This document shows positions 31,479 to 39,723 of a DNA stretch of 39,839 bases, in pieces (the first letter of the stretch is position 1; every line of letters begins with the position of its first letter). Position numbers and translations under genes: made by a program. Source of the stretch: Clostridium sp. UBA4108 (GTDB taxonomy: Bacteria > Bacillota > Clostridia > Clostridiales > Clostridiaceae); contig DFXM01000036.1 of assembly GCA_002381695.1 (NCBI GenBank), positions 66,925 to 106,763 on the forward strand. The letters are read 5' to 3'. The notes under the pieces are model-generated. The model was given only the letters and a program-made list of their open reading frames with translations. It made no database searches and was not told the origin of the DNA.

Positions 31479-33452
31479 TTAATTATTAAAAGGTTCATTT
31501 AATTCTTCTGTGCCTTTAAGAATAAATCTTCCCTCTTTAATTATTTCTATTACGCCACCATTTTTCTCTATAACATTTATAAATCCTAAGCTATCATAAG
31601 GAATTGTAATATCTGTATGGCAACTGGTGTATGCTTTCTCTATATCTACTTTTCTCAAAATAGATTTTTCATTATCCTTTGCTACTATCTCTTTACCATC
31701 TAGTGGATTGTAAGTTTTTTCATCTTCTCCATAAGAGAAACAAGTATCTCCAATAGCAAAATGTGGCCCCATTTTTTCTACGATAAGTATTGGAAGTATA
31801 TTTACAATACCATACTTTTGAGCTATAACATAAGCTAATGTATTAGTTCCTATAGCAAACTCTCCCAATGGTAAAGTCTTATTAGGGAACAGTAGGTTTT
31901 CCTCTATATATTTTTTGTTGTCTTCTTCAACTTGAAAGTTTGAACAATTGTATTCTTTTATATATCCATCCTCAAATAAAAGTTGTAAATCACAATACTT
32001 TAAATTATCTAAATAAACTTCTTCCACATGAAGTAATCCATTTGTACCTTTTAGAGTTGGTGAAGTAAACACCTCTCCTACTGGTATATTCACCTCTGCT
32101 ACACAATTTTCAAAATTAGTTTCCTTCTCAGGATTCTTTATGTCATGCATTTTAACCATTATGTCTGTTTTATTAGTCCCTCGTCCTTTAACATGTATAA
32201 ATTCGCCCTTATCTAATGCATTTATTATATGTTGTTGAATCTTTTCCCATTTATTAGAATCTAAGGTATTTATCTTCATAGTCTCTTCAAATATTACTTC
32301 AAATTTCTCTCCAATTTCTGGACTTGGGAAGGCTATTATGGTAAAAGTATTTTCTTTAGATGGAACATATCTATCTTGGATAGCCCTAAGTCTCCCTAAA
32401 TGATTCTGATATAACGCAGCACCCTCGTCAGTGAATTTTAAGCAGGAAGATTTACTCTCAGGAGTGAATGGCTTTTCTCCAAAGGTTTCAAAGTATGCAC
32501 CTCCTGAAAATTTTCTAGCAGCCTCACTATTATTTTGAAAAGCTTCTTCCATCTTTTCTTCCCTATATTTAGCTAGCTCTTTATCAAATATTAGTGAAAT
32601 ATCGAATCTATGATCATAGGTATATTGCTTATTAGGCTCTGTAGAACTAACAAGAGTTAATACTGTAGTTAAGCCATATTTGTGGAATTCTTTAATAATT
32701 TCTTTAACAATAGCTTCTTGACCTACATAGTATATAACTTTAACGAAATCTTTCTTTGTATAATCTTTCTTTTCTCTTTTAAAGCTATCCATATATCCCT
32801 TAACCATGGTATATGCTATTTTATTTACCTCTGAATAATCGCTCAAAAATTTAGCTGTATTTATTTCATTATCAGAGATATATTTTCCATATTTAAACAA
32901 ATATCTTAAATCATCTGCAGTACATGTTTCTACTATACCTTTATAATAGCTGTTTACATCTATTAGATCATTCACTTTATACTCCATGTCTATAGGTATA
33001 AACTCTTTTTCAATTTTTTTAATGTTCTCTAGTATATCTTTTGAATTAAATCCATTGTTCCATACTGAATTGCATATATCTATAAACAATTCATTTAATT
33101 TATCTATTTTTTTTACTCTATGAATAAATACTAAATCTATCACATCTGTATATTGCTTATATAAGTATGTTATAATTTTTCCTGATTCTTCTCCAAATTC
33201 TTGTGCTGTATAATTAGGGTTCCCATAACTAGTTTTATAATTATCGCCAATGATATTAGTATAAATTTCTTGGTTTTCTTTTAAAAGATCATCAAAAGTT
33301 TTCTCTTCAAAGTACTTATCAGTTAGCTTAGATTCTAATTCACATATTTTATAGATTCTATTAGCTAAAAATTTTAAAAAGCTTTTTTCCTTATTATTAG
33401 CCTCTAATAAACCTATATCTTTAATTTCAGATACCCATTTTATTTGACACAT
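31479..33452 (-). CDS. Long M29-family aminopeptidase
   Basis: A 657-residue cytosolic metallopeptidase. The C-terminal half has the M29 (aminopeptidase T/leucyl aminopeptidase) landmarks: FIHVKGRGTNKTDIMVKM, NCVAEVNIPVGEVFTSPTLKGTNGLLHVEEVYL with the metal-ligand Glu, GEFAIGTNTLA, and IVEKMGPHFAIGDTCFSYGED with His and Asp ligands. The N-terminal 270 residues, mainly helical, have no counterpart in the usual proteins of about 370-410 residues and are not recognised. It could feed an amino-acid fermenter by trimming peptides. It probably shares a transcript with hutU, 50 nt downstream. Confidence 0.82.
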   Translation of the reverse strand: MCQIKWVSEIKDIGLLEANNKEKSFLKFLANRIYKICELESKLTDKYFEEKTFDDLLKENQEIYTNIIGDNYKTSYGNPNYTAQEFGEESGKIITYLYKQYTDVIDLVFIHRVKKIDKLNELFIDICNSVWNNGFNSKDILENIKKIEKEFIPIDMEYKVNDLIDVNSYYKGIVETCTADDLRYLFKYGKYISDNEINTAKFLSDYSEVNKIAYTMVKGYMDSFKREKKDYTKKDFVKVIYYVGQEAIVKEIIKEFHKYGLTTVLTLVSSTEPNKQYTYDHRFDISLIFDKELAKYREEKMEEAFQNNSEAARKFSGGAYFETFGEKPFTPESKSSCLKFTDEGAALYQNHLGRLRAIQDRYVPSKENTFTIIAFPSPEIGEKFEVIFEETMKINTLDSNKWEKIQQHIINALDKGEFIHVKGRGTNKTDIMVKMHDIKNPEKETNFENCVAEVNIPVGEVFTSPTLKGTNGLLHVEEVYLDNLKYCDLQLLFEDGYIKEYNCSNFQVEEDNKKYIEENLLFPNKTLPLGEFAIGTNTLAYVIAQKYGIVNILPILIVEKMGPHFAIGDTCFSYGEDEKTYNPLDGKEIVAKDNEKSILRKVDIEKAYTSCHTDITIPYDSLGFINVIEKNGGVIEIIKEGRFILKGTEELNEPFNN

Positions 33453-33598
33453 TATAAACCCTCTCTTCCCTATAAAAATCCCTCTATAAAAAAATTAACA
33501 TATTCAGAAAATTAACACAACATTTTAGCCATTTTTTGTTAGCTTGTTAAAGTGATAAAACAATGAATTATTCATTCTATCAATTTTTCATGCAATTA

Positions 33599-33634
33599 AA
33601 AAGTACCTAATATTAATTAAAATATTGGCACTTT
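33599..33634 (-). terminator. Terminator of tsaD
   Basis: An imperfect hairpin: AAAGT and CC plus AATATT pair with their complements, with one wobble and a bulge, followed by TTTTTAATT on the minus strand. It lies about 60 nt past the tsaD stop. Confidence 0.65.
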
Positions 33635-33693
33635 ATGACACCTTGCTGTAATTCCTATAACTCCATCTATATTTACTTTTCTTTAGATATCAA

Positions 33694-34716
33694 TTATCTC
33701 TGACCCAACTTTAGGTTAGGAACTGCATTAAGAGTTAAATCAGAAGTTCTTCCTGCACAATACTCAAAATATGCCGCGCTACCAATCATCGCTGCATTAT
33801 CTGTACATAATACTGGCGCTGGAAACAACACTTTAATTCCTTCATTTTCTCCTCTCTTCATCATTTTTTCCCTCAAATATGAATTAGAGGCTACTCCACC
33901 TGCAACAGCTATTTTATCTACATTTCTAAGCTTACATGCCTTCATCGCATTATCTACTAAAACATCTACCACAGCCTTCTGAAAAGAAGCAGCAACATCT
34001 GCTTGATTATAAACATCACCTTTCATTTGAAGAGAGTTTAAGTAATTAAGTACTGCAGACTTAACTCCACTAAAAGAAAAATCCAAACTTTCTTCATGAA
34101 AATTAGCTCTTGGAAATTTAATAGCATTTTCATTTCCCTCTTTTGATATTTTGTCAATCTTAGGTCCTCCAGGATATCCAAGTCCAATAGCTCTAGCGAC
34201 TTTATCATAAGCCTCACCTGCTGCATCATCTCTGGTCTCACCCATAACTTCAAAGCTTCCATAATCCTTCATATGAACAATAAATGTATGCCCACCTGAT
34301 ACCACTAGAGTAACAAATGGTGGTTCTAACTCCTTATACTGAATGAAATTAGCACTTATATGTCCTTCTATATGATTTACGCCTATAATAGGTATATTTA
34401 ATCCATAAGCAAGAGCCTTAGCATACTGAAGTCCTACAAGAAGAGCACCAACTAATCCTGGTCCATAGGTAACACCTACTGCATCTATATCTTCAAAGGT
34501 TAGGTTAGCTTCTATTAGAGCTTCTTCCACCACTGCGCTGATAGACTCTATATGTTTTCTAGACGCCACTTCGGGAACTACTCCACCAAATTTTTCATGT
34601 ATGCTAATTTGAGATGAAATCACATTAGACAAAACTTCCCTACCATCTACTACCACCGCCGCTGCTGTTTCATCACAACTTGATTCTATTGCTAAAATTT
34701 TAAAATTATCTTTCAT
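33694..34716 (-). CDS. tsaD: tRNA N6-threonylcarbamoyladenosine transferase TsaD
   Basis: An essential enzyme that transfers the threonylcarbamoyl group to A37 of ANN-decoding tRNAs, with TsaB and TsaE. The protein of about 340 residues is an ASKHA ATPase fold with ILAIESSCDETAAAVV at the N-terminus, the metal motif HxxxH in GVNHIEGHISA (His115, His119), TLVVSGGHTFIV, DDAAGEAYDKVARAIGLGYPGGP and the late VAGGVASNSYLR. The start at 34716 follows a GGGTGA site. The preceding in-frame GTG at 34728 is less likely because it overlaps that site. Monocistronic by its terminator. Confidence 0.97.
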   Translation of the reverse strand: MKDNFKILAIESSCDETAAAVVVDGREVLSNVISSQISIHEKFGGVVPEVASRKHIESISAVVEEALIEANLTFEDIDAVGVTYGPGLVGALLVGLQYAKALAYGLNIPIIGVNHIEGHISANFIQYKELEPPFVTLVVSGGHTFIVHMKDYGSFEVMGETRDDAAGEAYDKVARAIGLGYPGGPKIDKISKEGNENAIKFPRANFHEESLDFSFSGVKSAVLNYLNSLQMKGDVYNQADVAASFQKAVVDVLVDNAMKACKLRNVDKIAVAGGVASNSYLREKMMKRGENEGIKVLFPAPVLCTDNAAMIGSAAYFEYCAGRTSDLTLNAVPNLKLGQR

Positions 34717-34863
34717 ATTTTCACCCACTTAATTTTTCAATAAAAATGCTACAACTTAATTATTAATAATTATCTTCTAACAATTTCAAATAATTTATCA
34801 TTAATTATTATTACAAATTTCATAGATAAATTATACTTTATGTTATAATTTATATCAAATAAT

Positions 34864-34942
34864 AAATAAATTGCTACGCAATTTATTTAGTGAATTGCGC
34901 CCTATGTCCACAGTGAATCGCTTTCTTCGGCGCAATTCACTA
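34864..34942 (+). promoter_or_regulatory. Structured leader of the RusA-like gene
   Basis: Two hairpins in a row: AAATAAATTGC with GCAATTTATTT (34864-34874/34878-34888, 3-nt loop), then a perfect 14-bp stem pairing 34888-34901 with 34929-34942 (AGTGAATTGCGCC and GGCGCAATTCACT). Arms of the two share AATTGC/GCAATT and can cross-pair. TATAAT with a TG two bases before it (34850s region) lies just upstream as a likely extended -10. Confidence 0.55.
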
Positions 34943-34960
34943 AAAAAGTGAGGTATTTAA

Positions 34961-35602
34961 ATGACTAAATTTAATTATGCAAAGGTTATTGTAAAAGGTT
35001 CTCCCATTTCAAAATCTAACTTTAAGCTTTTCAATAGCAGTAATAGAGCCATTCTGCCTTATAATTCAGGCAAATATCATGATAGATATGCCTTATATGA
35101 AGAAGAAATAGCTTATGAGTCTAGAATTCAAAATCCTGGTGTAACTCTTGGTGAATCCTTAATTGCAATCTTAAAGGTTTATTATAAAAGCGAAAAAAGA
35201 CATCCCGATACTAACAATATAACTAAGAGTATATTTGACGGCATTGAGAAAAGTGGTCTTATAATAAATGATGCTCAAGTTAGAAGATTAATAATTGAAG
35301 AATTTTATGATAAAGAAAATCCTAGATTTGAATTAGAACTATTTGGAGAAAGCTCATATTCTATCGATTACAACATAATACCTTTATCTATTAATAAAAC
35401 ACCCATAAATTATGAGCCTCCAAGTAATAAAAAAAATTCTTCTATCTGTAAAGTTATAGCTCCAAAAAATATTGAAGAAGCACCTATTAATGTAAAGGAA
35501 ATTTGTTATATCTGTTCAAAACCCGTGAATAAAATGGATAAAATGTCTTGTAATGGTGGTAAAAGTGTAATTTGTAGAACCTGTTTTAAAAAACTATTTT
35601 AG
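34961..35602 (+). CDS. RusA-family endonuclease-like protein with C-terminal zinc-binding tail
   Basis: A 213-residue protein. Residues 5-130 resemble RusA Holliday-junction resolvases: VKGSPISKSNFKLF, then HPDTNNITKSIFDGIEKSGLIINDAQVRR, matching the PDxDNxxK...D...DDxQ pattern. Asp83 and Asp104 are kept but the second acidic position is Asn85, so activity may be altered. The C-terminal CYIC...C...CRTC arrangement (Cys182, 185, 197, 205, 208) looks like a zinc ribbon not usual in RusA. RusA proteins are commonly prophage genes, but no other phage gene is near. GAGG lies 7 nt before the ATG. Confidence 0.72.
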   Translation: MTKFNYAKVIVKGSPISKSNFKLFNSSNRAILPYNSGKYHDRYALYEEEIAYESRIQNPGVTLGESLIAILKVYYKSEKRHPDTNNITKSIFDGIEKSGLIINDAQVRRLIIEEFYDKENPRFELELFGESSYSIDYNIIPLSINKTPINYEPPSNKKNSSICKVIAPKNIEEAPINVKEICYICSKPVNKMDKMSCNGGKSVICRTCFKKLF

Positions 35603-35629
35603 AAGTCATCCCAAAATGGCTTCTTTTTT
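35601..35629 (+). terminator. Terminator of the RusA-like gene
   Basis: AGAAGTCAT pairs with ATGGCTTCT (one wobble) around a 6-nt loop, followed by a T-run. It begins inside the stop codon. Confidence 0.8.
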
Positions 35630-35642
35630 ATTTATCTATATA

Positions 35643-35938
35643 ATGATTAGACCACAGAAATATCCTAATGAAGAAATTATGAAATTTCTCTGTAGTGACT
35701 GGTAATAAGAAGTGAAGAAACTATTTAAAGTTGATTTTAGAAATTCTTCTTTGGGATAGGTAAAATTCTCGTAAGCTTGTCAGGACGACAAGCTAGCGAA
35801 CCTGAGACAGGACGTCGAATGTGAGTGTTAGAGAATTTTAACTAGTCCAAAGATTAGAATTTCAAAATCAACTTTATGTTTCAAATTCTTATTGCAAGTC
35901 ATGGAAGAGAAGTTTCATAATTTTTATGGTCTAATCAT
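35643..35938. mobile_element. Foldback (MITE-like) element with long inverted repeats
   Basis: The ends ATGATTAGACCA and TGGTCTAATCAT are perfect complements. The arms (35643-35770, 35831-35938) stay similar throughout, ending in the perfect pair TAAAATTCTC/GAGAATTTTA. The left arm has about 20 extra bases. The apex is GC-richer than its surroundings and holds two small hairpins, at 35774-35794 and 35806-35816, both with loop AGGAC. There is no ORF. A target duplication cannot be defined. Alternatively it is a stable noncoding RNA. Confidence 0.6.
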
Positions 35939-36003
35939 ATAATATTTCATATTATTTATCATAAATATTATATATACCCTTATTGTAAAGAGGTGCTATA
36001 TTT

Positions 36004-36603
36004 ATGAAAATAAAAAAATTTTCCCTATTCCGTTTAAAATTAATCTTTTTTGCCTCAATAATTCTTATTTGTACTATTGCTTTAAGCTCTTTTTCCGTAA
36101 AAAACAATATTAAAAAGAAAAATGAACTAGTATCAGAAAAACTTATCTCTATTTCTCAATTAGCTACTACTAAATATACCTACTCAAATGTTATATCTAT
36201 AAAAGATTCTTTAACTCTTAAAAATATTACTATCCCCTTTACAGAAAAATCCTTTGTAATTAAATATAATGGATATATTACAGCTGGAGTGGACTTAAGC
36301 AGAGCATCTTTTACTATAACTGATAATGCATTAACCATAAGTATTCCTAAGTGCGTAATCCTGTCACATGCTATAAATGAAGATGAAATCTTCATTTACG
36401 ATGAAAAAACCTCACTTTTTAATAAATTATCTCTAGAGGATATGTTAAAGGAAGTGACTATGGAGAAATCAAAAACTGAAGCAGAATTATCCAATGAAGG
36501 TTTTTTAGATAAAGTAACTGTTGATACTATATCTTTTTTAAAGAATTTTTTTACTAATATAGGATTTTCTAAGGTAGATGTGAAAGTAGTCACAAGTTCT
36601 TAA
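36004..36603 (+). CDS. DUF4230 membrane-anchored protein
   Basis: A 199-residue protein with a short basic N-terminus, one membrane-spanning segment (LKLIFFASIILICTIALSSF, about 12-31) and an extracytoplasmic domain. The domain matches DUF4230 in its pattern: TKYTYSNVISIKDS, FVIKYNGYITAGVDLSRASFTI, LTISIPKCVILSHAINEDEIFIYDE and the final helix with TISFLKNFFTNIGFSKVDV. Function unknown. AGAGGTG precedes the ATG. It lies alone between the foldback element and a strong terminator. Confidence 0.8.
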   Translation: MKIKKFSLFRLKLIFFASIILICTIALSSFSVKNNIKKKNELVSEKLISISQLATTKYTYSNVISIKDSLTLKNITIPFTEKSFVIKYNGYITAGVDLSRASFTITDNALTISIPKCVILSHAINEDEIFIYDEKTSLFNKLSLEDMLKEVTMEKSKTEAELSNEGFLDKVTVDTISFLKNFFTNIGFSKVDVKVVTSS

Positions 36604-36750
36604 ACAGATATAAAAATCCACATAAGTTACTTGAATATATAAACATCACCACTTTACAATAGCTTCGAACACAAAATATTGCCACAATTATCATAGTAAA
36701 GTTTTTAAAACTTCTTTTATAAATTTGATTTCCTATATATTAATTAATTA

Positions 36751-36788
36751 ATAATAAGGTAGCCTATTGAATTAGGCTACCTTATTAT
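36751..36788. terminator. Strong hairpin between DUF4230 and the XRE gene
   Basis: A perfect 16-bp stem (36751-36766 with 36773-36788) and loop TTGAAT. Convergent neighbours make a bidirectional terminator likely. Nothing else was seen in 36604-36909. Confidence 0.8.
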
Positions 36789-36909
36789 ATTATAAAAATT
36801 TTATCATTCTTGTCTAAAATGATTCACTGGGATATCTTGCTTCAAATAAAATTAGTTCTCTATTAAAGGATTTGGCCTTACATGTTTCTTCTTTCTGAAA
36901 TAGTTTTAA

Positions 36910-37134
36910 TTACTGCTTCGATTTCTCAACCTCACGTCTGTATTCCAAAATATCTCCTGGCTGGCAATCCAAGACATCACAAATAGCTTCTAGCGTCGAA
37001 AATCGGATAGCACTAATTTTTCCTGTTTTAATTTTTGAAAGATTTACATTAGCGATGCCAACCTTGTCCGCAAGATCATTTAATGATATTTTTCTATCCG
37101 CCATCACACGGTCGAGCCTTAATATAATAGCCAT
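36910..37134 (-). CDS. Small XRE-family helix-turn-helix regulator
   Basis: A 74-residue Cro/C1-type protein made almost wholly of the HTH domain: LDRVMADRKISLNDLADKVGIANVNLSKIKTGKISAIRFSTLEAICDVLDCQPGDILEY. This subfamily (like Bacillus YozG) is regularly coupled to a DUF2975 membrane protein, as here with a 12-nt gap. It probably controls its own operon, but no target can be read from the sequence. AGGAGG precedes the ATG. Confidence 0.88.
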   Translation of the reverse strand: MAIILRLDRVMADRKISLNDLADKVGIANVNLSKIKTGKISAIRFSTLEAICDVLDCQPGDILEYRREVEKSKQ

Positions 37135-37146
37135 GAGCAGTACCTC

Positions 37147-37689
37147 CTAAAGGGTTTCATCTGACTGCCTTTGCAACTCTGCGCCATAATCAAATACTGT
37201 TGCTATAAATATAAATATTAGCGCCAATAATACAAATGGAATATCAAATGTTATTTGTATGTTTGATTCTAAAACAAAAATTTTATAGAATCCTGCCCTC
37301 GCTACAGGTACAACAAACGAATAAATCATTATAATTATTCCTATCTTTTTCATTCTTGTGGCATTTGTCTTGCTGAAAGGAAGAATATCTGTATTGATAG
37401 ACCTAAACATTCGATATGCAGTCATAAGTATAAACAAAATGAATATACCTGCTACAATTACCGTGCACATTTCAGCAATAACTTCCTCTGTAGAATGTAA
37501 ATACTGTCCCTGCATGGAAATGAACTTTAATCCTTTAATTGCAAGAATGTCTGCTTTTGGATTGACAACAACCCAAACAAGCGCTGATAAAGGTATGAAC
37601 ATTCCTATCATAAGGGAAATGTAAGAAATTTTAGAAACAGTAGCCATAACCTTGCTGCTTTTCTTGATTTTTTCTTGTATATTGTTCAT
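37147..37689 (-). CDS. DUF2975 membrane protein
   Basis: A 180-residue membrane protein with four hydrophobic segments (near residues 20-40, 70-92, 112-130 and 148-168), matching DUF2975 proteins such as Bacillus YoaS. MIYSFVVPVARAGFYKI between segments three and four is charged and conserved-looking. First gene of the pair with the XRE regulator. The family's function is unknown; membrane sensing by the pair is speculation. It has a good sigma-A promoter. Confidence 0.8.
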   Translation of the reverse strand: MNNIQEKIKKSSKVMATVSKISYISLMIGMFIPLSALVWVVVNPKADILAIKGLKFISMQGQYLHSTEEVIAEMCTVIVAGIFILFILMTAYRMFRSINTDILPFSKTNATRMKKIGIIIMIYSFVVPVARAGFYKIFVLESNIQITFDIPFVLLALIFIFIATVFDYGAELQRQSDETL

Positions 37690-37720
37690 ATAAACCCCTC
37701 TCTTCTTATCTCATGAATTT

Positions 37721-37749
37721 ATTATAATATAGTATTATATGATTATCAA
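37721..37749 (-). promoter_or_regulatory. Promoter of the DUF2975-XRE operon
   Basis: TTGATA (37744-37749), 17-bp spacer, TATAAT (37721-37726) on the minus strand. Confidence 0.72.
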
Positions 37750-37857
37750 CTATTTTTTAATGTTAATCGTTAAATTTTATATTTATATCAATTATATTCT
37801 TAGTAATCATGCTCAATAGTAAAGTTAGCTACCACATGGATTGTTGTCGGCATAGTT

Positions 37858-38213
37858 TTATATTTTTTTGAGAAGAGCTAGTTTTAACATGATGTCACCG
37901 GCTGTAATCGTCAAACATCCAAGTTTATGTAAAATCTCTTCTCCATGATAAAAGCTGAATGTTTCGTATGGGATACGATCATTCAGCTTTTTTTGTAAGA
38001 ATTAATGCGGTTCATAATCAGGCTTATATCTTCTAGTGTTAGATGATTGGAGCTACTTCCCTTTGGAAGAATCATCACAATCAACTCATGATTCACCTTC
38101 TCTGTTATCGATTTTAAAGTATCGACATTCCGAAGATATACCAACATCAGACTACTATCCTCGAAATGAATGGTCAGCAGACATCGATGTAGTTGTATAT
38201 GAATTTTTGCCAC
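37858..38213 (-). pseudogene. IS30-family transposase remnant (C-terminal, frameshifted)
   Basis: One frame (38213 down to 37983) gives VNHELIVMILPKGSSSNHLT and LEDISLIMNRINSYKK; after the A-run near 37995 a second frame continues LNDRIPYETFSFYHGEEILH, then KLGCLTITAGDIMLKLALLK, and stops at 37858. Joined, these match the end of IS30-type transposases (NHE..R..LPKGSSF..LT.ED, then INSY.RK.LN...PYE.F). One lost A explains the frameshift. The catalytic N-terminal and middle parts are missing, and upstream residues are degenerate. No IS ends were found. An overlapping plus-strand frame is a shadow. Confidence 0.65.
37950..37991 (+). terminator. Terminator-like hairpin inside the IS30 remnant
   Basis: AAAAGCTGAATG pairs with CATTCAGCTTTT, and inside it CGTAT pairs with ATACG. 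Seven Ts follow on the plus strand. It could block plus-strand transcription towards the MFS gene. It is built from transposase codons. Confidence 0.5.
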
Positions 38214-38275
38214 TCATCAGTTCCTCATCATAAATATTTTTTAATAGGGTACATTTCGATTTATAACTGTTCAAA

Positions 38276-39469
38276 TTAACTTTGTTTATTTTTAGCAATG
38301 TACATGTTAATTGCCGCAAAGATAATTAATATTAATCCTAATGCAATAAAGCACAGATTTAAAGATAACCCCTCCCCTATAAAGCCTATGATAGGAAATA
38401 TAATAATCATAAATATGCTAAAGCACATACTTTGTATGGATATTAATGTAGCTCTTTGAGGTGATGGTATTAGCTTGTTTATATATCCAGAACTTATAGG
38501 ATATAACATGGCATTAAAGCCTTGAATAATCATAAATCCTATTATAGCTAAGACCTTGATTTTTATGCTCAGAAGCATAAGCCCAATCCCCATAATCACA
38601 GGAATTATATAAATAATTTGTTTCTTAAATAGCTTATGTAAACCATAAGAAACTTTAGATCCCAAAGCACAAAATATACTGGATATTACAAATAGTGTAG
38701 CTATATTCGTCCTACTAAATCCCATTAAACTAAAGAATTGTTGAGAATAAAAATAGGATGAAGTTCCTACCATAAATATTATTTCAAAATAAATCATAAA
38801 GCTTACTAAAGTCCTATTGTTTCTAATAACATTAAAACAATCCTTGAAATGTTGTATAAAATTTATTGAGTTTTCTTTTCCTTCTCTGATAGTAGGCTCC
38901 TGAAACATGAAGGAAATTCCAAATACACATACACTAATAGTGGAAGCTATTATATAACATAAGGCAAAAGATTTATCTGACAATACGCCTCCAATGAATA
39001 CTGCTATTCCTTGTGCAACTTCAATTATAAAGTTAAGTGTTCCATTTATCTTTATATATTGATCTTCTTTGCCTGTTAGTTTTAAGCTATCATAAACTAA
39101 AGCTTCTTCTGATCCAGAATTTAAATTATAGGATACAGCTGATATTATAAATCCAACAGTAAAACCTAAAAAAGAAGTTGAAAACAGCATAAAAATTGAG
39201 GATATGGCTGACATTAATCGCCCTATAATTATAGTTTTCTTTCTACCTAACAAATCTGCTATAGCTCCAGTAGGTACTTCACAAAGAAGACTGGTTACAT
39301 GAAATATAGCTTCAATAATTCCTATTTGAACTAATGACATTCCCTTATATGATAAATAAAGCACCCATATGGCTGAAGACAAATCCAATGATGTTAAAAA
39401 TCTATATAAATAGTCTACCCTTATATTTTTCTCTAAGCTGGCTTTATAATTTTTATTTTTGCATAACAT
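38276..39469 (-). CDS. Major facilitator superfamily exporter
   Basis: A 397-residue 12-helix membrane transporter. MFS motif A appears between helices 2 and 3 as GAIADLLGRKKTIIIGR; helix 1 region YRFLTSLDLSSAIWVLYLSYKGMSL and the mid-loop EPTIREGKENSIN fit a drug or peptide efflux type of the 12-helix class. The substrate is unknown. AAGGAG lies before the ATG. About 110 nt upstream, on the same strand, is a 40-codon ORF with a terminator between the two, so expression may depend on read-through. Confidence 0.87.
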   Translation of the reverse strand: MLCKNKNYKASLEKNIRVDYLYRFLTSLDLSSAIWVLYLSYKGMSLVQIGIIEAIFHVTSLLCEVPTGAIADLLGRKKTIIIGRLMSAISSIFMLFSTSFLGFTVGFIISAVSYNLNSGSEEALVYDSLKLTGKEDQYIKINGTLNFIIEVAQGIAVFIGGVLSDKSFALCYIIASTISVCVFGISFMFQEPTIREGKENSINFIQHFKDCFNVIRNNRTLVSFMIYFEIIFMVGTSSYFYSQQFFSLMGFSRTNIATLFVISSIFCALGSKVSYGLHKLFKKQIIYIIPVIMGIGLMLLSIKIKVLAIIGFMIIQGFNAMLYPISSGYINKLIPSPQRATLISIQSMCFSIFMIIIFPIIGFIGEGLSLNLCFIALGLILIIFAAINMYIAKNKQS

Positions 39470-39519
39470 AGTAAATCTCTCCTTAATATTAGATATATGA
39501 AATAATTCATAAAATAAAA

Positions 39520-39547
39520 AGCTCTATAATCTAAAGATTATAAAGCT
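39520..39547 (-). terminator. Terminator between the leader ORF and the MFS gene
   Basis: AGCTCTATAATC (39520-39531) pairs with GATTATAAAGCT (one wobble), loop of four, followed by a T-run on the minus strand. It lies 51 nt upstream of the MFS start. Confidence 0.8.
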
Positions 39548-39577
39548 TGGAATTACTACATTTTGCAATTTATAGTT

Positions 39578-39700
39578 TTAACACCTGCAAAATCTACTTA
39601 AAAAAGTATATAGTAATCCCTTTTGATTTAAAATTGCAGTTTTAAACATACTGCTACTACTCATGGGATTATATCCTTTTTTAATATCTAGAGACTCCAC
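39578..39700 (-). CDS. 40-residue leader peptide ORF upstream of the MFS exporter
   Basis: A small ORF starting GTG with GGAGG 9 nt upstream. It encodes MESLDIKKGYNP followed by MSSSSMFKTAILNQ, KGLLYTFLSRFCRC and stop. An internal ATG (residue 13) also has an AAGGA site and would give 28 residues ending SRFCRC. It has no known motif; two Cys and two Arg close the peptide. Position between a strong promoter and a terminator ahead of an exporter suggests either a regulatory leader peptide or a small exported peptide. Neither is proven. Confidence 0.55.
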   Translation of the reverse strand: MESLDIKKGYNPMSSSSMFKTAILNQKGLLYTFLSRFCRC

Positions 39701-39723
39701 AGTTAAATTCCTCCATTTTAATT

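Noticed and set aside
33544..33563. TTGTTAA...AAACAA near the aminopeptidase promoter as a Rex site
   Set aside because: Half-site spacing is two bases too long and the right half is imperfect.
38036..38233. 65-codon plus-strand ORF near 38100
   Set aside because: It is antisense to the IS30 remnant, which explains the open frame; no homology is apparent.
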